Origin: Plasmodium brasilianum
Lineage: Eukaryota; Apicomplexa; Aconoidasida; Haemosporida; Plasmodiidae
Length of the DNA stretch: 64,000 nucleotides
Assembly: GCF_023973825.1 (NCBI RefSeq)
Contig: NC_090117.1
Location: 589,501-653,500 of the forward strand
Reading direction: 5' to 3'
Under the pieces are notes generated by a model. That model saw nothing but the letters and a program-made list of their open reading frames with translations. It searched no databases and was not told the origin of the DNA. Of this stretch, positions 1 through 11,875 are shown piece after piece. Every line of letters starts with the position of its first letter. The first letter of the stretch is position 1. The translations under genes and the position numbers were made by a program.

Positions 1-25
1 TAATAAAAAATCCCGTGCAGAATTG

Positions 26-3000
26 ATGGAGAGTAGTAGTGAAGACGATATGGAGAAATATTCGAACTACTTTGATAGTAGTGTAGACGAGGATGAACAG
101 TATAACACGGATTCGTGTCAAGGCAGTTTCTACTGCGACCTGTTTATTGATAAGTCGTTTATTGCTAGCATAAAAAATAGGAAAAACAGTGCCGTATTTT
201 CCATTCTGCATAACATGTCGAAGAAGGAAATTGACAAATACAAATTTATTGGAAAGGAGTTTGCTGGTAGTATATGGGATAATGATCACGAGGGGAATGG
301 AAAAAACGAAAAAGAAGTCGAACATGTGTATGGAAACGTGCATGATAAAGAGGACGATAAGGCGGGTGGTAAAGCGGATGGAAAGAAATACAAGGAGAAA
401 CTAGCCAAAGAGAGAACAAAAAAAAATGGATTGGATAAAAATAGTTTAATTTACAATATGCCTCTATTCCTGTCCCTATTCGTTAGAGCCATTACTATCC
501 ATTTGCATTATTTTAATTTTTATAATAAAAATGTGTATATATTAAAAAATTTCAACGCCTTGCATGTGCCAAATTCTATTATGAAGTATATTTATCCTGC
601 AAATCATTTTAACATCAACTTGTTTGTAAGCATGCTAGAGCTTTTTTATGTGTCTGCTAGGATTTATAATAATTATTTTATTAGGATAAACAGAAATGCG
701 TCCATACGAAAGGGTATTGAAATAGAGGAGGTTGTAGACGTGGTGAAAACGAGAACAAAAGGCAAAAATAGTGTTAAGATGATACATACGGATTATTATA
801 ATACCACTAGTGAAGGTGAAAAAAGTAGAGAAATAGAGAAACAAAGTGGCGATAAAGAGTGCATCAGAATGAACAAAAATAGATCATTGAATGAACAGAA
901 CGGATATACTCCGGATTATACAGGAAAATCGCTTTACCTGAACATGTACATAATTACACTAAAAGAAATATTAAAAGAATGTTATGAATATCATGATATA
1001 CATATGAAAGATGAAGAAAGCATTCGAAGATGTTATTATCTTGAGCACATGCTTCTCTACTTCTTGTACAATCGGGTTAATACCCTATACGAATTACTTT
1101 ACAATTTTTTTTTTAAGTTTCTGAAGGGAAGAAACAGTAATATTTACAGTAGTAGCAATCACTACCATCTTCAACATCAACTCCAACATCAATATCATCA
1201 CGAACGTCGACATGGGCAGCATCATAGTAGCAACGTTTTTGATAGCGTTAACGAGAATATATATTTGATTTTGGAAAATATTATATATGACCAAATAAAC
1301 AAAATAAATAGCTTTTTGGACAATAACGAGTATTATTATTTTTACATAAATACATTAACCTTCATCACACTGAACACACATGTTTGTTTACATATGCTTA
1401 AGAAAGATATATTGACAAAATTAATTTATGTTCCTTTGATATATCATTCCCTATTTGACAAGAGCAAAAGCTTTAGTGCTATTTATTACGTTAGTGATGA
1501 CCAATACATACGGAATAAAAATCATATTATTTTCTGTTCTTTAATTGTCTTAATAATTAAAATGTTGTACATATTTATAAATACTGTGATATGTAGTGGT
1601 GGTGCTGCTACTGCTGCTAGTATTGGTGCTAATAATTTATACTATTACTCCGAAAATGCTCCATATCACTTTAGAACAAATTTCATGTACAGCATGGAAG
1701 GAAGTCTTGTACCAAGTTTTGCTACTGCAGGGAATGTTATGTATAGTTTTACGTCGTCTGTAGGTGGAAATATACCAAACAGCAATGAGCTCGAAAGAAA
1801 CAACAATTTTCTTAACAACACAAACATAAACAGCAATTATGCAAATCTTGATGAGAGCGATTTAAATAAGATGCAAGGAGGGAGGCAGATGAACAGAAAG
1901 GATGACAAAAATTACCACAATGATGAAATCCACCACAAGAACAAAAAAAAATGGGAAATAAAAATGGATGGACATCCCATCACTGACGATGAAATTGACT
2001 ACTTCCTTGATGCTATAATAAATATAATAGAAAAATTATCAGATAGAATAAATTTTATTTTTTTAAAAATTGAAAAAATAAACTGTCTAGCTATATTTGA
2101 AGAATCTTACTTATATGTGGAGCTACTTACAAAGCTTTCTTATTATTGTACCATATATAATATAAACAATTTTCTTATATCATTAATGGACAAAGGGGGA
2201 GTAGAGCATCATATATATTATATAAATAGAATATTAGAAAAATTTATTTATGAAAAAGAGATTATTATTAATCCATATAGCCCATATGAAATAGCTGCGT
2301 CGTCAAATGTAGCACATGTAAAGGGAAAAAAAAAAATTAAAAAAAATGATTTCTCTTTATTTACTCAAAGAGTTTTATACATATGTTATAAGTCTATTCT
2401 AAATTATAACACCATACTGCTGAACATAATTCAAAGTCCTTACTTCACGTACTCGTACTTTGTTTTGCATCTTTACATCATGATACTTAAGTCTACTAGG
2501 CTCGTCACCACGTTCATTGAGCACTTTGGAAGGAGGAACACGACCCTCATAAGGACGGTAGGGCGAGCGCTAGCCTCACAGTGTGGTTATATGTATACCA
2601 TTTTTCATGTGGTTATATGTATACCATTTTGCGTGTTGTTATATGACTGCATATTTTTTTTGTGCGTGTTATTCCCCCACCCTTTTATCGTCATCCGTAC
2701 CTCTATTTCCTATGCTGCTTCCCCTTACAGATTAAGACCAATTCGGGGTTTTCCTATGTACCTATCTGCCTAGACATAGTGAACACGATGAAGGTAAAAA
2801 AGAAAGAAAAAATTTATTATACTAGAGGAACAAAGGGTAAATCGAGTTTCGACTATTACCTTAGTGAGAGCAAATCAGAAAGCAGTGAAATGTCGAATTA
2901 TTCAAATGAAATATACCAATATAATAGATCGATTGATGAATATATGAACACGACAAGAATTTATAGGAATGATTATTTGTTTAATTTTTTACCAGAAATG

Positions 3001-3252
3001 ATTCATCTAAAATCTTATTATAATATATTAAAAGAAATACTTGAAAGAAGTGCCTATTTAGGGGCTTATCTTTTGGATAAGTTAAAATACTCATGTGAAG
3101 ACTCTTGTTTGAAGCAAATTTTATTTAGTAACGTTTGTTCTTATTTAATACATATCAATACAACCCTACTTCCGTCTAATATATGCTCGAATAATTTAAA
3201 AAAAAAATGCACAATTGTTTATAATTACGTCGTTAATATACACAAAAAGTAA
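26..3252 (+). CDS. Conserved Plasmodium-type protein of unknown function, two exons, possibly 5' partial
   Basis: I do not recognise the family. Exon 1 is 26..2557 and exon 2 is 2731..3252. The donor follows ATAAGGACG (GTAGGG) and the acceptor is CCCCTTACAG, both in phase 0, giving 1,017 residues from the ATG at 26. The frame stays open to the left edge, and an acceptor-like TCCCGTGCAG sits at 11-20, so earlier exons may lie outside the window. The protein starts acidic and Ser-rich, then alternates Asn/Lys-rich loops with Tyr/Leu/Ile-rich helical blocks (about residues 145-215, 310-375 and 650-840), and has a His/Gln-rich patch near 1165-1225. Reading through the splice site would give an implausible Cys/Phe-rich tail, which supports the intron. 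The 3' end converges on eRF1. The helical blocks suggest a scaffold or complex subunit, but no function is assigned. Confidence 0.75.
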
Positions 3253-4284
3253 AGCCTCTCCTGGTGAGAGAAAATAAAAAAAAAGGAGCACCATATGGAT
3301 GGGCGTTCATATTGCATATTTGTATATACTTATGTGCGGTAAAGTGATACAGGTGAAGTGGGGGTGGAGGGGAGTAGCTATCGCGGAAAGCGATTACGCA
3401 TCTTCCCCCCGAGCAATCATCCACGTTTTGGTCATTTGTACTGGTACACAAATTATTGAGCATATTTATGAACGCTAATATGTTAACCTTTTTACATTTA
3501 CGTAAAATAAGTTCTTTTAAATAAGTTCTTTTAAATAAGTTCTTTTAAATAAATTCTTTTAAATAATCTTTTTAAAATAATCTTTTTAAAATAATCTTTT
3601 TAAAATAAACTTTTTAAAATAAACTTTTTAAAATAAACTTTTTAAAATAAACTTTGTAAAATAAATTGAAAATGTGACTTTTCACGCTTTAACAATTTTT
3701 CTGCTCAATTGAAAAATAAATAAAAAATTCGAACAAAGGAGGGGAACAAAATGGGACGAAAATACATAGAAATTATAAAAAAACATATAAAGTAAATATA
3801 AAGTTGATATGAAGTTGATATGAAGTTGATATGAAGTCGATATGAAGTCGATATGAAGTTGATATGAAGTCGATATGAAGTCGATATGAAGTCGATATGA
3901 AGTTGATATGAAATCGATATGAAGTCGATATGACGTAAATGTGAAGGTGAAAAAGATAAATGCAGCTCAAAAATAAGATATGGTAATAAGAAAACTAAAC
4001 AAAACAAATGACAAAATAGGAGGAAAAAAGTGCACAAAATGAAGCATAATAAATGGGATTATTATTATGCCATACGGAGGAAAACCCCGCTGGAAGTAGC
4101 GCTGTTACACAGCTACACCGCTGCACCTTTACGCTGGTATTTTTTTCTCGTTTACAAAAACAGGCACGCACAAAATTATTTTTTTCCATTTATTTATCAT
4201 CTGTTCACCTGTGGGTAACTAGGAAAGGGGATAACTTGCCACACGCACAGTTAAAAAGCTTCTCCCTCTCATCAACACCCTTTT
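3253..4284. other. Convergent 3' intergenic region with two tandem-repeat tracts
   Basis: This lies between the 3' end of the first gene and the 3' end of eRF1. It holds degenerate repeats of a TTTTAAATAA-like unit (about 3500-3660) and a 12-bp satellite (3795-3940). Frames open on the minus strand over the satellite are repeat artefacts. No RNA gene or conserved protein was seen. Confidence 0.6.
3795..3940. repeat. 12-bp minisatellite (GATATGAAGTTG / GATATGAAGTCG)
   Basis: About twelve head-to-tail copies of a 12-bp unit. The variants differ at a T/C position and are interspersed along the array. It lies in noncoding DNA between convergent genes. Confidence 0.85.
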
Positions 4285-6472
4285 TCAAAACAGCTTGACA
4301 TCACTTTCCACATCTTCATCATACAAATTGAGGTCTAACTTATACCTAAGCATTCCTCCAAACCCACCAAACCCCTTCTGAAACTGAGCCCCTTCTTGTG
4401 ATTTATTTGTAACAAAATCTAAGGAAGCCCCATACTTTTTATAATTGTTTATAACCCAATCAGTTAACGATATTTTTTCAACCACTTCTAATTCTACATT
4501 ATTTTCTTTATATAAAGATTCTTGTTTTTCATCATGTGGTGATATATGAATAGTTTTTGTCTGATTTGTAACGCTATTTTTTGTAGTCAGCCTAATAATA
4601 TCCAACCCTTCATAAAGAATTAATAACTCAACTGCACCTATTTCTAATGCTTTTAGAGTATCTTCTATTCCATACACAACTTTTCCAGTATCTTGTGCTA
4701 TTTCTTCAAAAAATTTTCCTATTAATTTTTTTTCCTGGATAAACTTAACATTTTGTAAAGCTTCTGCACTTAGCTCAATAGCTTGATTAAATCCATTATC
4801 ACCTCCATACGATATATCAACAATTTTTATTACTTTTGCAAATAATCTTTGGTCAAACATATCACTATGTAATAAATCATTTTTAAAATCTGCACTACCT
4901 GCTAATACAATCCCTGTAACATTTACTTTATCATTTGTTATAAATACAGATGTAGCTACTTCAGCCACTTTCCTTACATAGTTATGTCTTTTTTCTAATC
5001 GTAAACGTGCAAAACGTAATGCACTTTGACCTCCTCTACCATGTTTTTTTGGTAAATCTACTGTAAATCTTCTTATTACTTCTCTTGTATTCCCTTGAAT
5101 TGTTCCAAACAATGCTCCATTACCATCTACTATTATAAACCCAAATTTATCATCACTCTCTAATAACTCTTTTAAAGCTTCAACGTGAAATTTATTATCA
5201 CATAAATATAAACTCGTATTTATTGGTCTGAATGGCTCGAAGTCTATGGACATCTTTTTCTCTTTCCCATCTTCTGTTATGACTGTTCCGCAGTACACGA
5301 CTAGTCCTTTAGGTGGAGTCTTGCTATATAGCTTTAACTCTGCACGGGTAAGGGGAGTAATCAAAAAAAAAAAAAAAAAAATTAACAAAATAACAAAATA
5401 AATAACAATAACAAAATAACAAAATAAATATCAATAACAAAATAACAAAATAAATAACAATAACAAAATAACAAAATAAATATCAATAACAAAATAACAA
5501 AATAAATAACAATAACAAAATAACAAAATAAATATCAATAACAAAATAAATAACAAAATAACAAAATAAAGTAACGATATTGCAAATGCGCGCGCATTTA
5601 CATGCACTGGTCAGGTAAAATTTTTTTGCGCGCATACACACATATGCGGACAAGTACCAAACCGATTTGCATTTTAACGTTAATTTGTACAGTTATATAT
5701 AGTCAATTTTTTGCCAATTTTTCACTTATTTTTCACTTATTTTCCGCTTATTTTTCGCCAATTGTTTCCTTACTTTGCTGCGTGGACGTAATAGCCGACA
5801 ACACACTTAATCTGTTAACCCTGCTTTTAATATTGGACGCAGTTCCCAGTTCGTCAGCCAGCATTTTATTTATGCGTGAAACTTCATCCTTGTTTTTTAT
5901 AATTAAGCTTATCATACTCGTTCCATTTCTTTAAAGCAAAAGTGAAGGGGAAAAAAAAAAAAATTTTTAAATAAAACAAATACAAAATAAAACATAACAG
6001 CACTGTACGTGCTGATGAATCGATGGTGAAATATGGATGTACAAACAATTGCAAGATATATCACATATATGAAAAGGAGCTTCTAAGAGTAACTAATACT
6101 GGGCATGTAAAAAGGTAGAGCAACAGTAACTCCTACTTGTTGCACGGACACACGTGCGTGTATGCATGTACATATATATATATTCATATATATGGTTACA
6201 CGGCGAGCCTACGTAACTGCTCTAAATGCAATATAAAAAGCTAAAAATAAGCTTAACAAATGCTTTAAACATGCTTTAAACAAGCTCTAAGAGAGCTCTA
6301 AACAAGCTGTGGTCAAGCTTCATAACAGTTTCCACATATCATCACTCATAACGTTACGTAGTCATAAAGTTGTTCATTTAAATATTGTCCTATACCCTTT
6401 CGCATTCTCTAATTTTTTTATCAGTCTCTTTATTTTCCACTGCTCTACATTGGCATCACGATCCTCTTCCAT
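4285..6472 (-). CDS. eRF1: Eukaryotic peptide chain release factor subunit 1 (eRF1)
   Basis: eRF1 reads all three stop codons at the ribosomal A site and triggers release of the finished protein in the cytosol, acting with the GTPase eRF3. Three exons were rebuilt on the minus strand: 6472..6396 (ATG to AAAGG), 5928..5774 and 5339..4285. Phases match and give 428 residues; human eRF1 has 437. Domain 1 carries the stop-codon decoding motifs NIKS (in [13 protein letters not shown]) and YLCDNKF. Domain 2 carries the catalytic GGQ loop ([15 protein letters not shown]). Domain 3 runs to the acidic C-terminus. The first junction rebuilds [10 protein letters not shown] and the second QQKLKLY, both as in the family. 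The intron next to exon 3 holds an A/C-rich repeat. The protein is highly conserved and identification is certain; only exact splice bases could shift slightly. Confidence 0.96.
5384..5572. repeat. Tandem repeat in eRF1 intron (AACAAAATAACAAAATAAAT family)
   Basis: Alternating ATAACAAT, AACAAAAT and AAATATC blocks repeat at about 58 bp with an inner 10-bp rhythm. They fill most of the second eRF1 intron on the minus-strand gene. Noncoding. Confidence 0.8.
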
Positions 6473-7089
6473 TGTTCCAGATCTGTTCAGGTATACACTT
6501 TTTAATATTAAACAGAGTCAATATGAAAATAGTGTAAATGCTATATATGGTGTTAATATAAAAAATAGAGTGAATAGTAAATAATGGGAACGCAAATTGA
6601 TGTTTATATAAAAATGATATCACTATTAATTATAATTACTACCACGTAACATTACTGCTACTCAGTAGCACGACTGTGTAACAATAATAATAATAAATTA
6701 ATTATTTAAATGGGGGATGGAAGAGGGGGGGGGGAAAAAAAAATGCAACCGGAAAATAAACGAAATGATAATAATGGCATACAGTTTATCATAAAAAAAT
6801 AAACAAGAATTTATGGGTTTAAAAAAAAGAAGAGCTTTGTAACTCTTATGGCATATAGGTGTTTAAATAGCACACATAGATACACATAGCTCTATACAGC
6901 TGCACACAGCTCTATATAGCTGCACATAGCTCCATGTAGCTGCATATATAATTTCTATATTTAAAAAATAAATAATATAGGATAAAAATAAAATCTATTT
7001 TTCTCTATATTTTGAAACAGTTCACATCTTCATACAAGCTATTTTCCTTTCAATAAATGACATTAAATCTTCAAGTACATTTTATATTT

Positions 7090-7259
<170 letters not shown>

Positions 7260-7564
7260 GGGTGTAAAATAATTACATCTTGATATAAGATTTATAAATA
7301 ATTATGATTTTAACTATGCCCCATTTGTTGACTTTTTATAAATTTTGTTCTTTTCTCATTTTTATTATTGCTGTACTTTTATGAGGCGGTTCGCTTTAAC
7401 TTCAGTTTAGCTTTTGCTATAGCTTAAAACTTTGATTTCTTTTTTTTTTTTTTTAATTCATTTCAATGTTTTTGTTTTAAGTTTTTTCAATGCTATTTCG
7501 CGTTTTTCTTAATCGTTTTTGCTAATTCTTTTATTGACATTTACTTTATCTCATTTTGCGTTTT

Positions 7565-7725
7565 TTTGCTATATTTTGCTTATTTTGCTTATTTTGCTTA
7601 TTTTGCTATATTTTGCTTATTTTGCTTATTTTGCTATATTTTGCTATATTTTGCTATATTTTGCTATATTTTGCTATATTTTGCTTATTTTGCTATATTT
7701 TGCTATATTTTGCTAAATTTTGCTA
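7565..7725. repeat. ATTTTGCT / ATATTTTGCT short tandem repeat
   Basis: Alternating TATTTTGCT units of 9-10 bp repeat about sixteen times. All three forward frames stay open through it only because the unit has no stop codon. Confidence 0.85.
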
Positions 7726-8214
7726 TATTTTTTTATTTATTTGTTTGCTATATACAACTCACTGTTCACTTCTCATTACGTTTTTTAAAGAAATAGAAAA
7801 AAAGAAAGTAAAACGTTTGAAGTAAAAAAAAGAAATGCAAAAATGAATAGGTAGAACGAATAAATAGATTTATTTTATGTTTTCTAATTAATCTTTCAAG
7901 AAGGTTACAGTATTACTCATATATAATATGCGTATACAACGACGTAGTGAAAAAGAGAAAAAAAAAAAAATAAAAAAAAAAATCATGTTATATGTATAAA
8001 TAATGTATACATAAATGTACATAACATAATGCTATGTACATATATAAAAAATTATACATTTATAAATATATTTCCACATTTGTTTTATTTAATTCTTTAT
8101 GACATTTTTACTTTGTTGTATGTTAAGAAACAATTATCAAAAGACTTAAAAACTAAGAAGCGTTACGATGTACTAATAAAATATATAGTGTATGTTCGTA
8201 AAACATTAGGGGTA

Positions 8215-8505
8215 TATACACATACCATTTGTACATATGTACATGCTTACATACGTACATACATGCTTACATATGTGCATACATACTTAAATATGTACAT
8301 ACATACTTACATATGCACATGTATACTTAAATATGTACATGCATACTTAAATATGTACATACATGCTTACATATGTGCATACATACTTAAATATGTACAT
8401 ACATACTTACATATGTACATGTATACTTAAATATGTACATGCATACTTACATATGTGCATACATACTTAAATATGTACATGCATACTTACATGCGTACAT
8501 ATGTA
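8215..8505. repeat. Composite TATGTACATACATACTTA-type repeat
   Basis: Higher-order repeat of 18-bp half units that alternate ACTTAAATATGTACATAC and GCTTACATATGTGCATAC. It lies upstream of L7/L12. Confidence 0.8.
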
Positions 8506-8764
8506 TGTACGTATAATATTTACATATAATAAATAACATAATGTATACATAAAATACACCAAGTATTAAACATACTAAAATAGCTCGAAAAAAAAAAATT
8601 TTTTTAAATAATGAATAGTGTGAGAGTGGGTGGCCGTTCATATTATGTGAGTACACTTGTGCAAGTACCTACAAATGTAGCAAGCCAATCAGAATTACTA
8701 TTTTAGTTCTTCTAAAGGGGGGCAAACCTTTTCTAAATTTCCACATACATAGGTATATATGTAT

Positions 8765-8885
8765 ATATGTATGTATGTATGTACGTGTGTATGTATGTAC
8801 GTGTGTATGTGTGTACGTGTGTATGTATGTACGTGTGTATGTGTGTACGTGTGTATGTGTGTCCGTTTATGTATGTGTGCGAGTG
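8765..8885. repeat. TATGTACGTGTG minisatellite just upstream of L7/L12
   Basis: GT/TA-rich 12-bp units end about 35 bp before the proposed L7/L12 start codon. Reading through the array in frame would add an artificial Val/Cys/Tyr-rich N-terminus, which is why the start at 8919 was chosen. Confidence 0.8.
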
Positions 8886-8918
8886 TGCGAGTGCGCACTT
8901 AGAGAACGTAAAAAAGCA

Positions 8919-9857
8919 ATGAAAAAAAGTAAATTCCCTATGAGGAAATATTTCAGCATAGTCAACCTTTACGATGTGATTGGATGTAACAGCATTTCTT
9001 CTGTTGACAAATGCAAAAGAAGTAGTAAAATAATTTTTAAAAAATATTATAGTAGTAGCTTCAATATTTTTGATAAGATAAAAGATGTTAGTGGTAACAA
9101 TACAAATGAGAATGAAGAGGATATAGATTTAAAAAAAAGAAAACCATCTAAAAAAGTATTAAAACTAGTTGATGAAATTTTGAATTTAACTTTAATAGAA
9201 GCAGCAGATCTTTGTGATATTTGTCAAGAAAAGTTAGAGGGCAATAAAAATTTTAATAATTCTTATCTTGTTCATAGAAATCCATTTCCACACCCTTCTA
9301 ATTTTTTTGGAGCAACACATTTTCCCCCTTTAAATAATAGCCAAATAAATATGAATAATAATAATAATAATAATAATAACAACAGTAGTGTCTATACGGG
9401 AAGTAACAGTGAACATATGAATATGGATACTACAAAACTGGAAAAAGATCCAACAGGAGGGACAAAAAAAGAAGAAAAAAAAAAGACAAAAAGCACATTC
9501 AACATTAAGCTTGAGCAGTTCGATGTTAAAAATAAGATTAACACAATTAAAGAGATACGAAAAATTACCAACGTCGGATTGAAGGAAGCGAAGGACATGG
9601 TTGAAAGCGCCCCCTTCTACATCCAGAAGAGTGAGTTACCATTGCGTTGTTCAGCTTATCATCGTTCTGCATCGCTTTGCTTCATATCATTCTGCTTTGC
9701 TTTTCATCGTGCAGCTACATTCCGCTTCTCATCATACGGCTTCACTTCTCTTTACATATCTTTCCCTTTTTTTTTTTTTTAAGACGTCCCGGCAGAAAAA
9801 GCAGAGGAAATGAAAAAGAGGTTTGAAGAATTGGGTGCAACAATTATTTTAGATTAA
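8919..9857 (+). CDS. Organellar (probably mitochondrial) ribosomal protein L7/L12
   Basis: bL12 forms the flexible stalk of the bacterial-type large ribosomal subunit, which recruits translation GTPases. Exon 1 is 8919..9630 (donor GTGAGT) and exon 2 is 9784..9857 (T-run then AAG acceptor), giving 261 residues. After a basic, Ser/Phe-rich leader of about 60 residues comes the dimerisation helix region (KKVLKLVDEILNLTLIEAADL). A hinge follows, expanded by an Asn run and a Lys-rich stretch. The C-terminal domain carries the signature VGLKEAKDMVESAP and ends, after the splice, in EEMKKRFEELGATIILD. The leader lacks an obvious hydrophobic signal peptide, so mitochondrial targeting looks likelier than apicoplast targeting (inference). 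The start is the first ATG after the upstream GT-rich repeat. Confidence 0.92.
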
Positions 9858-10869
9858 CGGTAATTGTTTTTATTTTAAAAAGGAAAAAAATAAAATAAAA
9901 TACACACATATGTGTGCATTATATGTATGTACGTACTGCATACGCGAGTCTGGTGTGTTCTCTTTTGCTCATCGCTAAATGCTGTTTTTCAGGATTTAAA
10001 AAACTACAATTAATAAACATGCATAAATGTGTTTGTACATATGCATGTAGGAGTGCGTAAAAGAAATTAAAGAAAATATATAAAATAAGGAAAATAAGGA
10101 AAAAAAAGAAGATAAATAAAATAAATAAAACAATTTTTTATTAAAAATTAACTTAAAAAAAACATACCATTAAAAGTATCTGTTTGTGAAGTTTTAAAAT
10201 ATGCAACATATTTTGCTACAGATTTTGTTACAGCTTTTGCTACAGATTTTGCTACAGCTTTTGCTACAGCTTTTGCTACAGATTTTGCTTCGGCATTTGT
10301 GGCAGCTCCTAATATTTACAAAGGTGCGCGTGCATATAGAATTCATGCGGGCGTACATACTCTTATAAACACATACATACTACGTACGTGCTACAAACGT
10401 ACTACATAAAGGTCTACATACGTACACAACGGACACTAGTGGGGTTAATTGAAAAAAGTTCATTTTGTCATTGCAAAAACGTCGCATTTACGAAGAAAAA
10501 AAGGCAAAAAATGTGCACTGTTCATACGACGTATTTCTTCTCTATTTTTATACGTTACACACGTTTTTCCCTTTATTTTTTTTTATTTCCTTAAGACATC
10601 ATCACACGGTGTTCTCACAAAATAGACTTCTTTCATTATTTATGTGTGCGTGTTTAAACAGTAGCTTTTTTTTTTTTTTTTTTGTTTTTTTGTCCTTTTG
10701 TAGTCGATGTGAGTAATACCTCGTACATGCATGCTCAAACTGTATGTTTTATGTTCACTTCATCCCTTTCGCTTTTGTAGTAGCCTTTTTACACTCTTTC
10801 ACTTGACACACAACTTCAAATAGCTCCAATAAATTTCAAGACATTTAAAAATAATTCAAGGTTGCAACG

Positions 10870-10910
<41 letters not shown>

Positions 10911-11875
10911 ACATTAATAGGAAGGTAGCGATGATGAGTTGTGATAAAAAAAAAAAAAATAATAATTTTATTAAAAATAATTTTATTAAAAATAATTTCA
11001 TTAAAAATAATTTCATTAAAAATAAATTTATTAAAAGTAATTTTTAAAAAATTGTTATAAACTTAAACCGCTGGCTTTACGTAAGTGCCTTGTTTATTGC
11101 GTTACTCCAAGTGTAGCATTATTTGAACTAAAATTACATAATATTTGAATTGAATTGAATTGAACTGAATTGCATTAAATTAAGTATACGTCAAATTAAA
11201 TAAAACGACATTACAGTAAATCACATTAAACCAAATCAAACTAAATTAAATTCATGTTGAATTTAAGTTTAAATTAAATATAAAGCAAATATGGATTTGA
11301 TTTTAATTTTTAATATAAATGTGAATTTACATTTTTATTTAATATTTAATTTTTTTTTTTTTTGCATAAGACCAACCTCTACACTACACCTTTACAAGGA
11401 CCATTCGTTGTTACCCTTTGTACTCTTTTCCGTTTATCTTCATATCCATTTACCGTTACATTATTCGAATTTATCTTCTTTCTTGATCCTTTTTAAACAC
11501 ATTTTTTTTTTATATGTACATGACAATGTTTAACACTCTTAGTGAGCCTTGTCAGTTAACATTCTTCTCTTTCACTTTATATATCTCATTTTACAGCACT
11601 ACAACATACTTGTTTAGCTTCTTTTATATGTTCCTTTCTTTTTTTTCACCTTTGATTACTCTTTTATGTTCTATCAAACTTGTCATTCACTTGGGTACGG
11701 TTACATTATTCGTAATGTTACTATTCTCTTCTATTTTATTTTTTTCCATCCATTTTTCCCTTCTCTCATTTGAATTATCTTCGACAATACTATATTTTTT
11801 AAAAAAAGCTATTATTTATTTTTTTTTTTTTATTATATTTTATATGTCCATATTTTTCACATATTTTTCCTCCAT
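9858..11875. other. Convergent intergenic region, AT-rich with simple repeats
   Basis: Two kilobases lie between the 3' ends of L7/L12 (+) and the Asn-rich gene (-). Contents are a 12-bp TTTTGCTACAGA repeat at 10205-10295, a 40-base T-run at 10869-10907, a 15-bp AATAATTTTATTAAA repeat at 10957-11045 and ATTGAATTG repeats near 11140-11175. A minus-strand open stretch at about 11690-11800 has Asn/Glu/Lys-rich, protein-like composition and might be an extra 3' exon of the neighbouring gene. No RNA gene seen. Confidence 0.55.
10205..10295. repeat. TTTTGCTACAGA / TTTTGCTACAGC 12-bp repeat
   Basis: About seven copies of a 12-bp unit alternate GATTTTGCTACA and GCTTTTGCTACA. Intergenic. Confidence 0.8.

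Noticed and set aside
3705..4037. Minus-strand frame with SYRLHIDFIST repeats
   Set aside because: Artefact of the 12-bp satellite; spliced or conserved context absent.
7519..7825. Three overlapping Phe/Leu/Cys/Tyr-rich frames
   Set aside because: All three frames stay open because the ATTTTGCT repeat lacks stop codons.
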